A stretch of DNA of 28,513 nt from a virus. The translations under genes and the position numbers were made by a program. The DNA lies in the IMG/VR virus record IMGVR_UViG_3300034104_004450, positions 1-28,513 of that record. One strand, given 5' to 3'. This document shows, one piece after another, positions 7,501 through 17,800 of this stretch (within the stretch, counting starts at the first letter, position 1; each line of letters opens with the position of its first letter). The notes under the pieces were generated by a model. That model searched no databases and was not told where the DNA came from. It saw nothing but the letters and a program-made list of their open reading frames with translations.

Positions 7501-10154
7501 CAACGGGTGTTTTGGAGAATACATCAATAATCAAAATAAACCAAACTTCAAATAACCAACAATTTATTTATCCAAATGATATTGAGTATTACCAATTAAT
7601 TACTGGACTAACCGTTAGTTCGTTTTTAACATTATCAAATGGTTCAAACAACCCACAATTATTTCACCAAGAGTATTTAAGACACAAAATAAATTATATA
7701 ATCGCAGATAGAACGGCTGTTTCTAGTGATGTTGAAGCAAACGACCCATTCCAGACAGGTCCTGGTTTTGAGACATTTATATATAATAATCCAGTTAATA
7801 ATGAAACTTATTATAGACAAATTGGAAATTACGATTCATTAACCGCTTTATCAACATACAATTCTTACGAGTTATTATTCATAACAAGAGGTGTTGACCC
7901 ATATACTGACAAACAAGAAATCAAATATGATTTATCTAAAATATTTGGGTTTACAACACCAAATACAGTAACTTTTACTGGTGAAAGATTTTTAAATGTA
8001 CCAATACAAGCAACAAACTCCGCAAAACCAAGGTCACACAACACATCAAATAATACTGATACAAAATTATATTTTCCATCATACACTTTTACTATTACAA
8101 GTCCATATACCGCGTACACGTCATTTAATCCGTATTACTATTTATCAACGGATGATATATCGTTAAACATCACAACTGGTGGTTCGCCTGGAAATGGAGG
8201 TTCTGGCTATAGACCAACAACATTTATGCCGACATTATCCACACTATCAAACACAACAAATTTATTTTCTGGGGATAGAACATTACCTAATTATAACACC
8301 GAATACATTGGAGGTGGTTCATTTATTGGGTCTAAATTTAATAACTTAAACCAAAGTAATTGGAATAATTTTTCTGATGGGTATTTTATAGATAGAGTTA
8401 CAAGTACAGGCACTTATGGATACCCAGAAAACCTAGACTCAAATCAAGACATATACGCAGTGTATTCACCAGCATATTATAGATATACTGGAAGTACAAA
8501 CAACCCACTTTTAGGTGTAAATTTCTCTGACCAAACAAAATTAATAATGCGTTCGGATAGATTACCAACATCTGATAAAACACAAGAAAGTGAACAAGGT
8601 ACTGGATTTGCGTTACAACAAAACGACAACTTCAAAATATATGTAAACTTTGAAGGAATTGAAAGTATACCAATTAGTTTTGGACCACAAGAATCAACTG
8701 GGGAAAGTTTAGATGAAGACAGTATGATTACTGGTATTACTGAATCTTTAGAATGTAGTAATACAGTTCCACTTGAATGTTACCAAGGAACTGGCACAAA
8801 CTTATCTATAGACCAAGATTGTGTTGATAAGTATAAAAAAAATATTGTTGACGGATGTTACTGTTTCCCAACTAAAAGATCTGGTGTTTATATTTTAAAC
8901 ATACCCCGTGACGTTAAATTCTTTTTAGAATGGAAAGTTAGATTTACTGTTTTATATGCTGCATGTAGAGGGATTTTTTCACAAACATTCCAAAACAATT
9001 GGATTAATGGAAACTTATATATGTTTTCAATAAAAAAGGGTAATAAATATTTTTTAAATCCATTACAAGATACCGCTTTTGATTTTTGTGACCACAATGT
9101 AATTTATAATGAAATTAGTGATAATTTTTATTATAGGAGTTCACCTTACAATCAAACTTTTAACACGTTCATTGGTGCTGAAAGAGCAAACACATTTTTA
9201 TTCCCAACTATTTTTGATGGATCAGGAGGATTTAACGACAAACAAATCCAATTCCCAACTACAATTATGGATCTTGGACCAAGAGATAAATTTATTAGTG
9301 AAATTTGTTCTGATGATAATTTACGTGGTTATTTTGTTGACCAAGTAAAATCAACAAGTTATAGAGATACATCAGATGTTGTTAAACTAGGATTTTTATC
9401 AAGACTAGTAAATGCGAATTTTTTAAGTGCGATGAACCCAATAGATAGTACAACAACTGGATGGTTTATTGAAGGAACTGGAATATATCAATTCTTTAAT
9501 AGTACCAGAGGTGGTTATAGAATTGATGGCGATTTTGCGCAAGCTTTATCTATTAATAGTGAGTTTAAGGTAATTCCTTTTGCGACAGATACGTACCCAA
9601 ATAACTATATTTATGTTGGTCAAGACAACACATCCCCACTTGGTAAGGGACTTTTCGGTGTATTTTATTCCTCAAGTACACAAGACGTTAAGTTTAGAAG
9701 AATTTATAGTCCAGGCGTTGAAACATTTAGTCAATCACCATTAATTGAGTATAACTATGGATACCCAAACACCCAAATTGTTCCACATTATAGATGGACA
9801 GTGAAATCAAACTCAAATGTTATATTTGGAACTGAAGATAATAATTGGGACACAACACCAGATTTACCAACTGGGTTTTATACCAATGGGTATCAGGACT
9901 TAAATTATTTAACAGACCCTTATTTTAAAATTCTAGGTGGAACAAATTTAGGTTATATTACTAAATTTGATAACAATAACGTACCAGACCCATCAAATAC
10001 ATTTGTGTCTCCTGGGTTACCACCAAGTAGTGGACCATCAACTGGTGATTTATCATATGTTATTGTTGGAGCTCCATACCAATTTTACTTTGGTTTAAAA
10101 GCGGGGGCAACCGCAATAAACAGATATATACAACAATATCTAAACATAGAGTAA
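4584..10154 (+). CDS. Giant baseplate/tail structural protein with internal membrane-like segment
   Basis: This 1856-residue protein is not one I can assign to a named family; its place directly after the gp25/gp6 pair makes a baseplate or tail role likely. Residues about 48-172 look like a carboxypeptidase-regulatory/CNA-B-type beta sandwich (GVIVGRVSVNNGYGVPNAKV, then NDSGDYMIFGVPTGPQTLVM). Residues about 175-575 are beta-rich. Residues about 581-688 form a strongly hydrophobic block with about four potential membrane spans. It is followed at once by a cysteine cluster (C703, C706, C708, C710) and a very acidic stretch. The rest is Asn/Thr/Tyr-rich and beta-like. A second Cys-rich patch lies at about residues 1393-1433 and a conserved-looking end is APYQFYFGLKAGATAINRYI. 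There is no N-terminal signal peptide. T4 gp7 occupies this position but is only 1032 residues and shows no similarity I can see. The next gene starts 1 base after the stop. Confidence 0.75.
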   Translation: MPKSYRIKATPGVDQRIDVKLEQDFEFLEILSLKILQSEIYTRVCSDYGVIVGRVSVNNGYGVPNAKVSVFIPLSEEDSANPIISELYPYQTLTDRNEEGYRYNLLPKSPSYTNHAATGSFPDKEQALLDQSWVEVYDKYYKFTVKTNDSGDYMIFGVPTGPQTLVMDVDLSDIGCFSLTPQDLIRTGNAVENDFNGNQFKSNSNLEELPQIINFNSIIEVTPLWGDTNVCQLGINRVDFDLTKEYNIKIEPVAVFLGSIMSNTDENAQKINCKPQKDTGKFCELITGPGQILAIRQTIDLDNQGLPILQQYKLINDGKIIDENGTFVVDVPMNLDYVTTNEFGEQVLSVDPKVGIPTKGKYRFKIKWQNENGNSNDVIRANFLVPNIREFGWNASNDDPYDYPQFQTYYLVDANGIPAGSTSYTTFMNFSGGLSLVEIINAENLTLTINGIPYYGTFESINVSGLPTFAWTFDPIDITQNVIVKFQYFPQDYFELLKSYAFSLEWDDYANITDAVNCVDTFYEFNYNKVYTTAMFLDRYKYGNARWAHLGIKEIDDRTCRSENNVFPVNDIIRNQDIWYQLLIFLLGILTFPIIVIIILAHIVYQLWPIVKLLFGALIIFLGYYAVSQGYEIVTTLFWISSGIPALLGITYTTWQITKLVLLAILYAALLAFSVYLLIQYFKYFLPLKTLPISLPLLSYPDCTNCECSCAEPEIDDITIDDINQGIQENYSQNEITLPDGTTVPAVATSNSQLAPLNQASSYLTDHPNFPQLPGANTTTASAGWFWGGSQYKSLEYSANDDEMEISVCTSAVINFRRLFSGSDLIVPGTINRLHAPQPFLFAGDKSTGDDERWFGFPVDVTYPQKLNEFNTRSKYFTNASPLGSLNRITTTVNPSLNSDPFDDQIIVVLAKPGTTGQLINNLITFQDPLASPSYINITGATENQYSTNSITGTTTTGSSIVKIVKWANPTDPTGVLENTSIIKINQTSNNQQFIYPNDIEYYQLITGLTVSSFLTLSNGSNNPQLFHQEYLRHKINYIIADRTAVSSDVEANDPFQTGPGFETFIYNNPVNNETYYRQIGNYDSLTALSTYNSYELLFITRGVDPYTDKQEIKYDLSKIFGFTTPNTVTFTGERFLNVPIQATNSAKPRSHNTSNNTDTKLYFPSYTFTITSPYTAYTSFNPYYYLSTDDISLNITTGGSPGNGGSGYRPTTFMPTLSTLSNTTNLFSGDRTLPNYNTEYIGGGSFIGSKFNNLNQSNWNNFSDGYFIDRVTSTGTYGYPENLDSNQDIYAVYSPAYYRYTGSTNNPLLGVNFSDQTKLIMRSDRLPTSDKTQESEQGTGFALQQNDNFKIYVNFEGIESIPISFGPQESTGESLDEDSMITGITESLECSNTVPLECYQGTGTNLSIDQDCVDKYKKNIVDGCYCFPTKRSGVYILNIPRDVKFFLEWKVRFTVLYAACRGIFSQTFQNNWINGNLYMFSIKKGNKYFLNPLQDTAFDFCDHNVIYNEISDNFYYRSSPYNQTFNTFIGAERANTFLFPTIFDGSGGFNDKQIQFPTTIMDLGPRDKFISEICSDDNLRGYFVDQVKSTSYRDTSDVVKLGFLSRLVNANFLSAMNPIDSTTTGWFIEGTGIYQFFNSTRGGYRIDGDFAQALSINSEFKVIPFATDTYPNNYIYVGQDNTSPLGKGLFGVFYSSSTQDVKFRRIYSPGVETFSQSPLIEYNYGYPNTQIVPHYRWTVKSNSNVIFGTEDNNWDTTPDLPTGFYTNGYQDLNYLTDPYFKILGGTNLGYITKFDNNNVPDPSNTFVSPGLPPSSGPSTGDLSYVIVGAPYQFYFGLKAGATAINRYIQQYLNIE
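6324..6713 (+). other. Encoded multi-span hydrophobic block plus Cys cluster
   Basis: Within the 1856-residue protein, four hydrophobic runs follow each other: about 582-604 (LLIFLLGILTFPIIVIIILA), 607-627 (LWPIVKLLFGALIIFLGYYA), 633-652 (around LFWISSGIPALLGIT) and 657-687 (around LVLLAILYAALLAFSVYLLI). They are separated by only a few polar residues. CTNCECSC (codons 6690-6713) comes straight after. This is the pattern of a polytopic membrane segment and is out of place in an otherwise soluble, beta-rich virion protein. That it inserts into a membrane is inference. Confidence 0.7.
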
Positions 10155-10155
10155 A

Positions 10156-11904
10156 ATGAATATTGACCAAACAAAGATAATATTAGGTTCACAAAAAAAC
10201 CAAGTAAGTGTTGACGTTGACACTACTGTGGACATTTCATTAGAACAACAACATAAAGAATTGTTTGAGTTTGATAGAAGTGTCGATGTTGATTTGGCTT
10301 TAGTTTATAATAACGAAAGACAAAAATCAACAATATTTAGACCATCCGCTAAATTTACACTTCTTTTTGAAAATTCATATACCGGAGCCACAAAATATAC
10401 ACCATTTAAAAATAATCTTTATTATACAAATGCAATTCAAAACCAAATAACACAGATTACTGCTGCAACACCAAGTAATATTTTTTGGGACGGTTTACCA
10501 CAAGCCTGGGAGTTTGATTTTATTAGAGATGATAATAATGTTTCTGGTTATACAATAAATTCTGGTGTAACATCACCACATTTATATTTCGTAAACAAAA
10601 GTGCCACAACATACAATTGGATGTATTATTTGACATACCCCTATGAAAATGAACCAAATAAACTTATGTATGTTATAGATGATATTACAAACGCCTCTTG
10701 GTCTTGGACTGCGTCTGATGGAATACCATATATTATTACTAGAGGTAGTGATTTACTATTGAGAGAGGTTGAGTTTAGATGTCCGATGAAACACGGATTA
10801 AGTCAGTATGATTTCGTTAAATTATCAACAACCTACGACGGTGAAGAGTACTTCCAGGTCTCGTCATTAGGTGATGGTGGTTTTGATAGTGAAGAATATG
10901 TTTTTAACATATCAAATGTTGGGTATACTGGGACTACTTTTTTAACAAACAACCAAGGTACATTTAAAAGAATTATAAACCCAGAAAACCCAGAAACAAT
11001 TTCACAATATTATATAAGAAAACATAAAATATTAACAAATCTTGAGGATGCGATTGTAAATAAAACTGGTTTTGAGGAAAATATTTACAATGGAAAATAT
11101 AAAAAAGAACTTGCTGTATTAACACCAAATGGTGTTGATAGAATTTCAGTAAAAGATATATCAAGAACATATAATTTGAGTTTTAATACTGATGTAGATA
11201 TTTCAGAATTACTTGACAACCAAAAAAGACCACTCTCCAAGTTGTATTTTACTGTTTTATGGAAAGGATATTTTGGGTGGACAAACAAACTTAAAGAAGG
11301 TTGGGAATTTAATCAACCACTTTATTTGGGTCAACCAAACCCTTGGTGGGCAATTAGTGCGTCACAAACTCCGTATACAACAACATCTTATTTTAGTAAC
11401 ACATCACCACCACAAGGGCCTTTTACATATACAAATAATTTTGTTTCTGGAAACACAATATATGGGGATTATTGTGAGTGGAATGATTATGAACAATTAG
11501 AAAGAGAAATATCTAGATATAATCATAAAATTACATTTAATCCTAGTTGGTTTGATTTAAAGTTTGGAACAAACCCTAACAATAAATTCGGGTACTTCTA
11601 TTTTCCACACTACCCCCTAACAATAAAAGTATTTTCAACCTATATTGAGACATATGTTACGGACGGAATTTATAACATACCTAGTTATTCTTTTTTCTCT
11701 GATTTGTCTAATGGGTTTTTATGGAGAGATATTTATGATTATGGGTTTTTTGATGATTTAGGTCGGGGAGTTGATTATCCATTTGTGAATGACGCACATT
11801 ATCCTTATGATAATTACGTATTTAGAATAATACCAGAAGGATCAAACATTAATTTCCCTAACATAACAACAATTGTAGAACCAACAGTAGATGAGTGTGA
11901 ATAA
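10156..11904 (+). CDS. Tail/baseplate structural protein, unassigned
   Basis: I do not recognise a named family for this 582-residue protein. It is rich in Asn, Tyr, Phe and Thr with many short predicted beta strands, as expected for a virion protein. It has no signal peptide, membrane span or enzyme motif. The N-terminus has alternating acidic/hydrophobic strands (VSVDVDTTVDISLEQQHKEL). A block at about residues 300-380 (IVNKTGFEENIYNGKYKKEL, then TPNGVDRISVKD, then SFNTDVDISELLDNQKRPL and LYFTVLWKGYFGW) looks like the conserved core. The gene starts 1 base after the giant protein's stop. It ends inside the next gene with a 14-base overlap, implying translational coupling. A structural role in the baseplate is inferred from context. 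Confidence 0.7.
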   Translation: MNIDQTKIILGSQKNQVSVDVDTTVDISLEQQHKELFEFDRSVDVDLALVYNNERQKSTIFRPSAKFTLLFENSYTGATKYTPFKNNLYYTNAIQNQITQITAATPSNIFWDGLPQAWEFDFIRDDNNVSGYTINSGVTSPHLYFVNKSATTYNWMYYLTYPYENEPNKLMYVIDDITNASWSWTASDGIPYIITRGSDLLLREVEFRCPMKHGLSQYDFVKLSTTYDGEEYFQVSSLGDGGFDSEEYVFNISNVGYTGTTFLTNNQGTFKRIINPENPETISQYYIRKHKILTNLEDAIVNKTGFEENIYNGKYKKELAVLTPNGVDRISVKDISRTYNLSFNTDVDISELLDNQKRPLSKLYFTVLWKGYFGWTNKLKEGWEFNQPLYLGQPNPWWAISASQTPYTTTSYFSNTSPPQGPFTYTNNFVSGNTIYGDYCEWNDYEQLEREISRYNHKITFNPSWFDLKFGTNPNNKFGYFYFPHYPLTIKVFSTYIETYVTDGIYNIPSYSFFSDLSNGFLWRDIYDYGFFDDLGRGVDYPFVNDAHYPYDNYVFRIIPEGSNINFPNITTIVEPTVDECE

Positions 11905-12718
11905 ATTCAAAATAGTACCAAATGGTAATCAAAAATACCTTAACATTCCAATAGAAATTAAATGGGATTTTACTGGTAAAGACGATAGTGTTGACGAATA
12001 TGAAAAAACCGTTTTAGAAGAAATTATTGGCACCGCTAATGACTTTGAAATTTGTAGGTTTACTCATCAAGAATATTTAGATGTCAATCAAAGAACTAAA
12101 ACAAACATAAATTATCAATTTAATTTTTATGACAATGTTTCGCCTATTACGGCTTCCACCGTTACAACGGCAAATTGGGATGATACCTATTTAAATCTTG
12201 GGTTTACAACCGACGACATTTATTTCTTTAGAAAACCATTCACAAAATCGTTTTTTAAACTTGACTTTTACAACACACAAAGCGAGGTAACGCAAAATAT
12301 ATATTTTACAATAATATTACCTGTTCAACAAGGAAACACACAAACTGTAAACTTATCTAGTTATATTACTAACGTTGATATACGAAAACCAGAATTTAAA
12401 CTAGATTTTCTAGGTGATAAGGAAGGGTTTTTTATTTATTGGCTTAGAGATAGAAATTATATTGATATTAGTGAATTTTATATGAGTGCTAAGTTTTTTA
12501 ATGCTAGAACTGGTTCTTTTATAAGAATGATGAATAGACCACAAATACCACCATTCACTCCAACATTATTTACGTTTAACACAGACGATTACTTTTATTA
12601 TAAGGTAAAATTAGATTATAACACTAAAACATATCAAGTATATAGTACAATAAACCCTACTCAAATTGTTGGTGTTGAAGGAACACCAATTGTTTGGTAT
12701 CAATATGTAAACCCATAA
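11891..12718 (+). CDS. Tail/baseplate structural protein, unassigned
   Basis: This 275-residue protein of unknown family opens with KFKIVPNGNQKYLNIPIEIK and an acidic helix-like stretch (DDSVDEYEKTVLEEII). It continues as beta-rich sequence with an aromatic core (FFIYWLRDRNYIDISEFYMS, about 183-202). There are no membrane segments or catalytic motifs. The chosen ATG overlaps the previous gene by 14 bases; a GTG at 11897 is an alternative start that would remove only two residues. The next gene begins 1 base after the stop in the TAAAATGG arrangement also seen at 10152. Membership of the same structural operon is clear; the precise role is not. Confidence 0.68.
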   Translation: MSVNKFKIVPNGNQKYLNIPIEIKWDFTGKDDSVDEYEKTVLEEIIGTANDFEICRFTHQEYLDVNQRTKTNINYQFNFYDNVSPITASTVTTANWDDTYLNLGFTTDDIYFFRKPFTKSFFKLDFYNTQSEVTQNIYFTIILPVQQGNTQTVNLSSYITNVDIRKPEFKLDFLGDKEGFFIYWLRDRNYIDISEFYMSAKFFNARTGSFIRMMNRPQIPPFTPTLFTFNTDDYFYYKVKLDYNTKTYQVYSTINPTQIVGVEGTPIVWYQYVNP

Positions 12719-12719
12719 A

Positions 12720-13898
12720 ATGGAAGAACAAAGATATTATTTTAAAATATCACCAGAAAATCTTTTATCCGATTTGGTACGAGTACCTTATACGGCAGGG
12801 ACAAATACGTATTATGAGGTTGACCCTTGTTGTCCAATTACAGCAACAACAACAGAAACCCTTACTGGTACAACTGGGGTTTATACAGGACTTACTTATT
12901 TATTAACAGGTGGTACAGATGGTACATCATTATTAACGGGTCTTACAATCCCAATTTTATTTACAGAGACAGCAATAGATATTGGTTATTATTCTGTTTT
13001 TGATGGTGCGGTTTTACAATCATCATTAATGAAAAACTTTTTGTTTAGTGCCGACACAACTTCACCATACACTTATTTTTTTTATAACACCTCTCAAACA
13101 GAATTTTTAAAATTTTTAGGTCTTACAATTTATAAAATAGATTGGGGTGATGGTTCACCACAACAAATTGTAACATCACCAGCACCTATTGCACATACCT
13201 ACCCATTATCATCAGCACAATATGAAATAACTTTTATTGCTAATTCACCTTGGGGAAACTCAACAATAACAAAAACAATAACTGTACCTTTTACTAATGT
13301 GTCAATTTTTAACCCACAAGGTACGGCTTATTTTACACCAAATACAGGAAGTTGGACTGGTACACCAGTTAGTTATGATTATATTTTTACTGGTGACTCA
13401 AACACAAACTTACAAGATTTTTTCTCATCTGGTTACACAACAACACCATTTGTTGTTTCTGGATATACACAATCGGCAATAAATGATTTAGTACAATATG
13501 GGCCGAAGTATACACTTTTAGGTGGTAAATTTAAAGTCGGTGTTCCAGTTACCGGTACTTCTGGATGTGTTGGAATTGTTTACACACCAAACCCATCTTT
13601 CCCATATACCGCATATACAATAGATAATATTGATTATTATGATTACGATAATGGAACAACAATATATATCGTAAATTCTTCTGGATTTACAAGTGAAAAT
13701 TTAATTATGACGGCCATAACAAAAAATGAGGCCCTTATGAATATGATTGATCAACCTCAAATCATTAGTAACGTGTTTATTGAACGAGGTAAAGTTTCTG
13801 TCTTTGAGTCGTTTGAGAGGATTGGTGAAGTAGATAATTTAGGTGATTTACAAAAATATGGATATAAGTTTTTTAAAGTCCAAAAAAATAACCTTTAA
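12720..13898 (+). CDS. PKD-domain virion protein
   Basis: This 392-residue protein has a PKD-type immunoglobulin-like domain at about residues 108-191. The hallmarks are IYKIDWGDGSPQQIV (about 137-151), IAHTYP (157-162) and a final strand pair ending in TITKTITVPF. PKD domains usually mediate protein or glycan contacts and are common on phage tails. The N-terminal 100 residues are Thr/Gly/Leu-rich and low in complexity. The C-terminus (about 336-388: NEALMNMIDQPQIISNVFIE, RGKVSVFESFERIGEV, DNLGDLQKYGYKFF) has helices and a charged pattern that I think is a conserved assembly region in phage baseplate-associated proteins, though I cannot name it. A related WGDG domain occurs in the adhesin encoded at 17864-20812. 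Confidence 0.75.
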   Translation: MEEQRYYFKISPENLLSDLVRVPYTAGTNTYYEVDPCCPITATTTETLTGTTGVYTGLTYLLTGGTDGTSLLTGLTIPILFTETAIDIGYYSVFDGAVLQSSLMKNFLFSADTTSPYTYFFYNTSQTEFLKFLGLTIYKIDWGDGSPQQIVTSPAPIAHTYPLSSAQYEITFIANSPWGNSTITKTITVPFTNVSIFNPQGTAYFTPNTGSWTGTPVSYDYIFTGDSNTNLQDFFSSGYTTTPFVVSGYTQSAINDLVQYGPKYTLLGGKFKVGVPVTGTSGCVGIVYTPNPSFPYTAYTIDNIDYYDYDNGTTIYIVNSSGFTSENLIMTAITKNEALMNMIDQPQIISNVFIERGKVSVFESFERIGEVDNLGDLQKYGYKFFKVQKNNL

Positions 13899-13935
13899 CT
13901 ATTTATAATAAAATAAAAATACTAAATATTAATTT
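13898..13935 (+). promoter_or_regulatory. Probable promoter/leader with ACTATTTAT motif
   Basis: This AT-only gap contains ACTATTTAT (13898-13906) followed by AATAAAAT. The nine-base motif is shared with the 4510-4583 leader, and both precede a gene that is not coupled to its upstream neighbour. No Shine-Dalgarno site precedes the GTG start at 13936. Promoter function is inference; chance occurrence is possible. Confidence 0.33.
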
Positions 13936-14844
13936 GTGGCAACAGGAAATTACGGTACAATAAGACCTTCAGATGTGAGTCCAGATGATGTGGAAATTAT
14001 ATTAAATTATACACCATCTAGAGACGAAACAACTGACTTTATACTCACAAAATTGGATGCAACAACTTTGTTACGTCCTTATTTTCACAATGATGAAACT
14101 GGGGGAAATAGTGGTGTAGAGATACTTGGTGGTCTATACAATTTAAGACTACCTGTTGACCAGTTTAATAAGTTAGGTATATATACACTTTATATAAGAC
14201 CGGCGGAAATTAGAACAACAATAACCGATTGTGGTGTTCTATTGGCACTACCAAATGTAAAAGGAATTATTATTGATTTGAATAATGTCCCAACACAGTT
14301 TCAAAACAAGTTTACAAATCAAGGTCTTGTTGGGTTTAGAGTTGAATATTTAAATGGGGATGGGTCTAAAATACCAAATTTCTTTAGAATTATAACATCA
14401 TCTTTTTATTGTGAACCAGTAACAACAAATGTAACAAACAGTATACAACAAACGATTAGATATAGATATGTTGAAAGTCAAACAAATTTATTGTTTTGTA
14501 CTCTTTCACCATCATCGTCACCAACCAACAAACCTAACGCAACACCTTATATTGGTCAACCAAACCAGAATATTATTATTACAAATACATATTTTAATCC
14601 AATCACAACGGAAATAGAAATTGTTGAACACGATATATCAACTCTTGCAATTGCACTTTATGGTAATCAAACCAAGTCAATTGATGATGGTATTTATACA
14701 ATTTACGATAGTGATAATAACATTTACAAACAATACAATCTATACGAAATTAGAGACCAATTTAATGATTTATTATATGAGGTTAGACAAGATAGAGGGG
14801 ATAATATAGACTTTAGTAAAAACTTTACAAACATAACAGGATAA
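13936..14844 (+). CDS. Tail/baseplate structural protein, unassigned (GTG start)
   Basis: This 302-residue protein comes from no family I can name. The GTG start is well supported: an in-frame TAA lies at 13930-13932 and there is no earlier ATG, while the encoded ATGNYGTIRPSDVSPDDVEI runs directly into confident beta-rich sequence. The N-terminal 160 residues look like one beta domain (RPYFHNDETGG, GLYNLRLPVDQFNKLGIYTL, YIRPAEIRTTITDCGVLLAL). A Ser/Pro/Thr/Asn linker is at about 192-206. The C-terminal 90 residues contain helical sequence (YNLYEIRDQFNDLLYEVRQD). The stop overlaps the next ATG by one base (TAATG), so it is translationally coupled to the gp7/tail-protein-I-like gene, which suggests the two act together in the wedge. 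Confidence 0.72.
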   Translation: MATGNYGTIRPSDVSPDDVEIILNYTPSRDETTDFILTKLDATTLLRPYFHNDETGGNSGVEILGGLYNLRLPVDQFNKLGIYTLYIRPAEIRTTITDCGVLLALPNVKGIIIDLNNVPTQFQNKFTNQGLVGFRVEYLNGDGSKIPNFFRIITSSFYCEPVTTNVTNSIQQTIRYRYVESQTNLLFCTLSPSSSPTNKPNATPYIGQPNQNIIITNTYFNPITTEIEIVEHDISTLAIALYGNQTKSIDDGIYTIYDSDNNIYKQYNLYEIRDQFNDLLYEVRQDRGDNIDFSKNFTNITG

Positions 14845-17800
14845 TGGCAATTGTAAAATACACATGCCCACCACAAGCTAGCGGTCAGGGGTCTTTTTCG
14901 GACAACCTAGTTGGGTTTCAAATTGTTGATGGTGGAGGTTTTACTCAAGGAAACTTCCAGTTTACAACAGCAATTACAGAAAAAACAAATAGGACTTTCA
15001 ATATCGGAACGTTTTCAGACCCAATAAGTTTGGACACAATGAATGTTGATAGTCTACTCCAAAGTCGTATTGATAGTGCAAAAAACCTTAAAGTTTATCC
15101 TAATTTTGATTTAAGTGAGGTTACAAATTTTACTTTATTTGGTTCGCTTAGTAAAAGATTATCTGTTTCTGTAACAAGAATTATTAATTTTTTTCCGGCA
15201 GCAATAGATGTTAGAAGTTTGTATCCTAATTTTCTTACCGGTACAACCGCAAATAATATATCTTATGACCAAGTTAATAACGAAACCTATTTAGAAATAG
15301 ATTTAGGAATACTTTATAACCCATTTGATATTGATTATACAGTAAATGCAACACGAAATTTAGAACTAAAAGAAATTGAAGTTTCTTATCTTAGAAATTT
15401 TACAAAAGAATATAAAAAATACTCTTTATTTGTAAATTCGGTTGAATACCCAATAACGTTTTTTTCGGGAGTTGAACCTAACGAAACTGTTTTAAGTTTT
15501 TACGTTCAAGGTAGACCATTTGGTATAAATCAATCAACATATGAAACATTAATAATTAGACCAAATGATTTATATGTGAATGAAACTTTTTCTAATTCAT
15601 TAGATGAGGTTGAAAGGTTTTTGTTAAATAGAGATGTAATACCAAAATACACCGCTTCATTTCAAAAAACAGTGGAAGATGAATCTGGAAAATTTATCTT
15701 CATAAATCAAAATGTAACATTTCCACTAAACGGAGAATGGAATTTAGATATATCAACAACATTTTTTGACCAGTATTTGAACACGTTGAATGAAATTGGA
15801 GCTAGTGTTGATAATTATAGAACTAATTTAATTTCTAGATTTTTAACAACTGGTGCATTAAAAGAATTTGACACCCCAGATCAAAAAATAGAAAAAGTTT
15901 TACAACTTTACGGAAGAAGTTTTGATGAAACAAGGAAGTTTATAATTTCCTTGGCTAATATGAATTCCGTACACTACAATGTTGGTGACGACATACCATC
16001 ACAATTATTAAAAAACTTAGCACAAACTTTGGGTTGGAATACAAACATTTCACCAATTAGTGATGAAGAATTACTTACATCATTATTTAGTAGAAGTGAA
16101 AGTTTATTTGAGGGAGTTTCTGTCGGACCAACACCAGACGAATTAAATTATCAATTTTATAGAAATTTAATATTAAATTCAGCATTCCTTTTTAAATCAA
16201 AAGGAACAAGAAAGTCAATTGAAATATTATTAAGATTAGTTGGTGCTCCAGAAGCCCTTGTTGATTTTAATGAATATGTATATATTGCTGACCAAAAAAT
16301 TAACTTAAATGAATTTGAAACGAGATTTGCAAAAATTTCTGCAGGGACTTATGTTGACCAAGTATCAATCATAGACCCAACAGATGTTTATACAATATTT
16401 GGCGTACCATACACCGCATTTACAACATCACCAATAATAGAAGACGTTACAACCTTGAGAAGTGATTATCCAATTGATTATTTTGGTTACCCTAGTATGC
16501 CAAGAGAAACTGAAGATTATTATTATCAGATAGGTGGTGGTTGGTTTGAATCAACACCACAACATAGGATGCCTGAAGTAATTGATGTCACTGGAAGTGT
16601 TTTTACGGGTGAAAACCCTAACTATCAAACAGTACTACAACCCGCAAATTATGGAGAAGAATACTTAAATAGGTATAGAAATTTTCCATATATTGATATG
16701 GGCTTCAAGATAAGAAAAATTGCTGACAATAAAAAAAGTTGGTCTGATAATGAAATTGGTTTAAGACGAAATAGTGACGGAAATTTTAACGCTTACTATA
16801 GGGTGGATGATGAAAATTTGACAATTAACGTTAAAAATGTTGATATATTTTTAAATCCAGGACAAGGCTTAGCTTATGATGTTTGGAGTATGTCTGTTAA
16901 TTACAACTTCCCAATACCAGAACAAGGACTTAATTATGTCCCACCAACAAAATGTAACCCAAATCCATATACACCATACCCACAAAGGGGTGGTATTGAT
17001 TGGACAGAATCTATACCAAAACCAAGAGAAAAATCTTTTTTTGAGTTCGCTCAAACTTTTTGGCATAATACAATAAATGTAAGAAATAGACAATTTATTA
17101 CAGATGGTAAAACAGGTGGATACCCAACACTACAATCTATTTTTTGGAAATATTTAGAATCTGATTTATATGTGAATATACCAAATGATCAATTCACTTA
17201 TCAAAAAATGATTGACTATGTAAATGGTTTGGGTGATTACTGGATTAGACTTGTGGAACAAATGGTTCCAGCAACAACTTTATGGAATACTGGGGTTAGA
17301 TTTGAAAATTCAATTTTCCACAGACAAAAATTTGTGTGGAGAAGACAGTGTGGTTGTCAAATAATACCAATACCTTGTAAACCTTGTTCTTTTACAGCAC
17401 AAATACTACCATATGACTGTCCAATACAAGTTGTTGAGTGTGATTTGTTCCCTTGGGCTCAAGACCCAAAAATAACCACTTTTGGCGATATAATGGCAAA
17501 ACTACTAGATGGGTATCTTTTAAGTCTAGGTAATGTTACGAATTGTCAATATAATACAATGGTTTCTACTTGGTATGTTGATATTAGAATTGATGGTGTG
17601 GTAGCAACATCGTTTGAATTTTTTACTGGGTATGGTTACTCAAATCCAGTGTTTAGTATACCAAGTGAAGACTTGTGGCGTACAGCAGTAAATGGTGCAT
17701 TAGCCGAGTTATTTACATATGGACTATCATATAATATCTTTGGTGATAAGGTTTATGTTTACAATAATAATTGTGAACCGATAGAAGTTTCACAACTTTT

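Noticed and set aside
4584-10154. Naming the giant protein as T4 gp7
   Set aside because: It occupies the gp7 position, but no gp7 motif is visible; the tail-protein-I-like element is in the 1006-residue protein instead.
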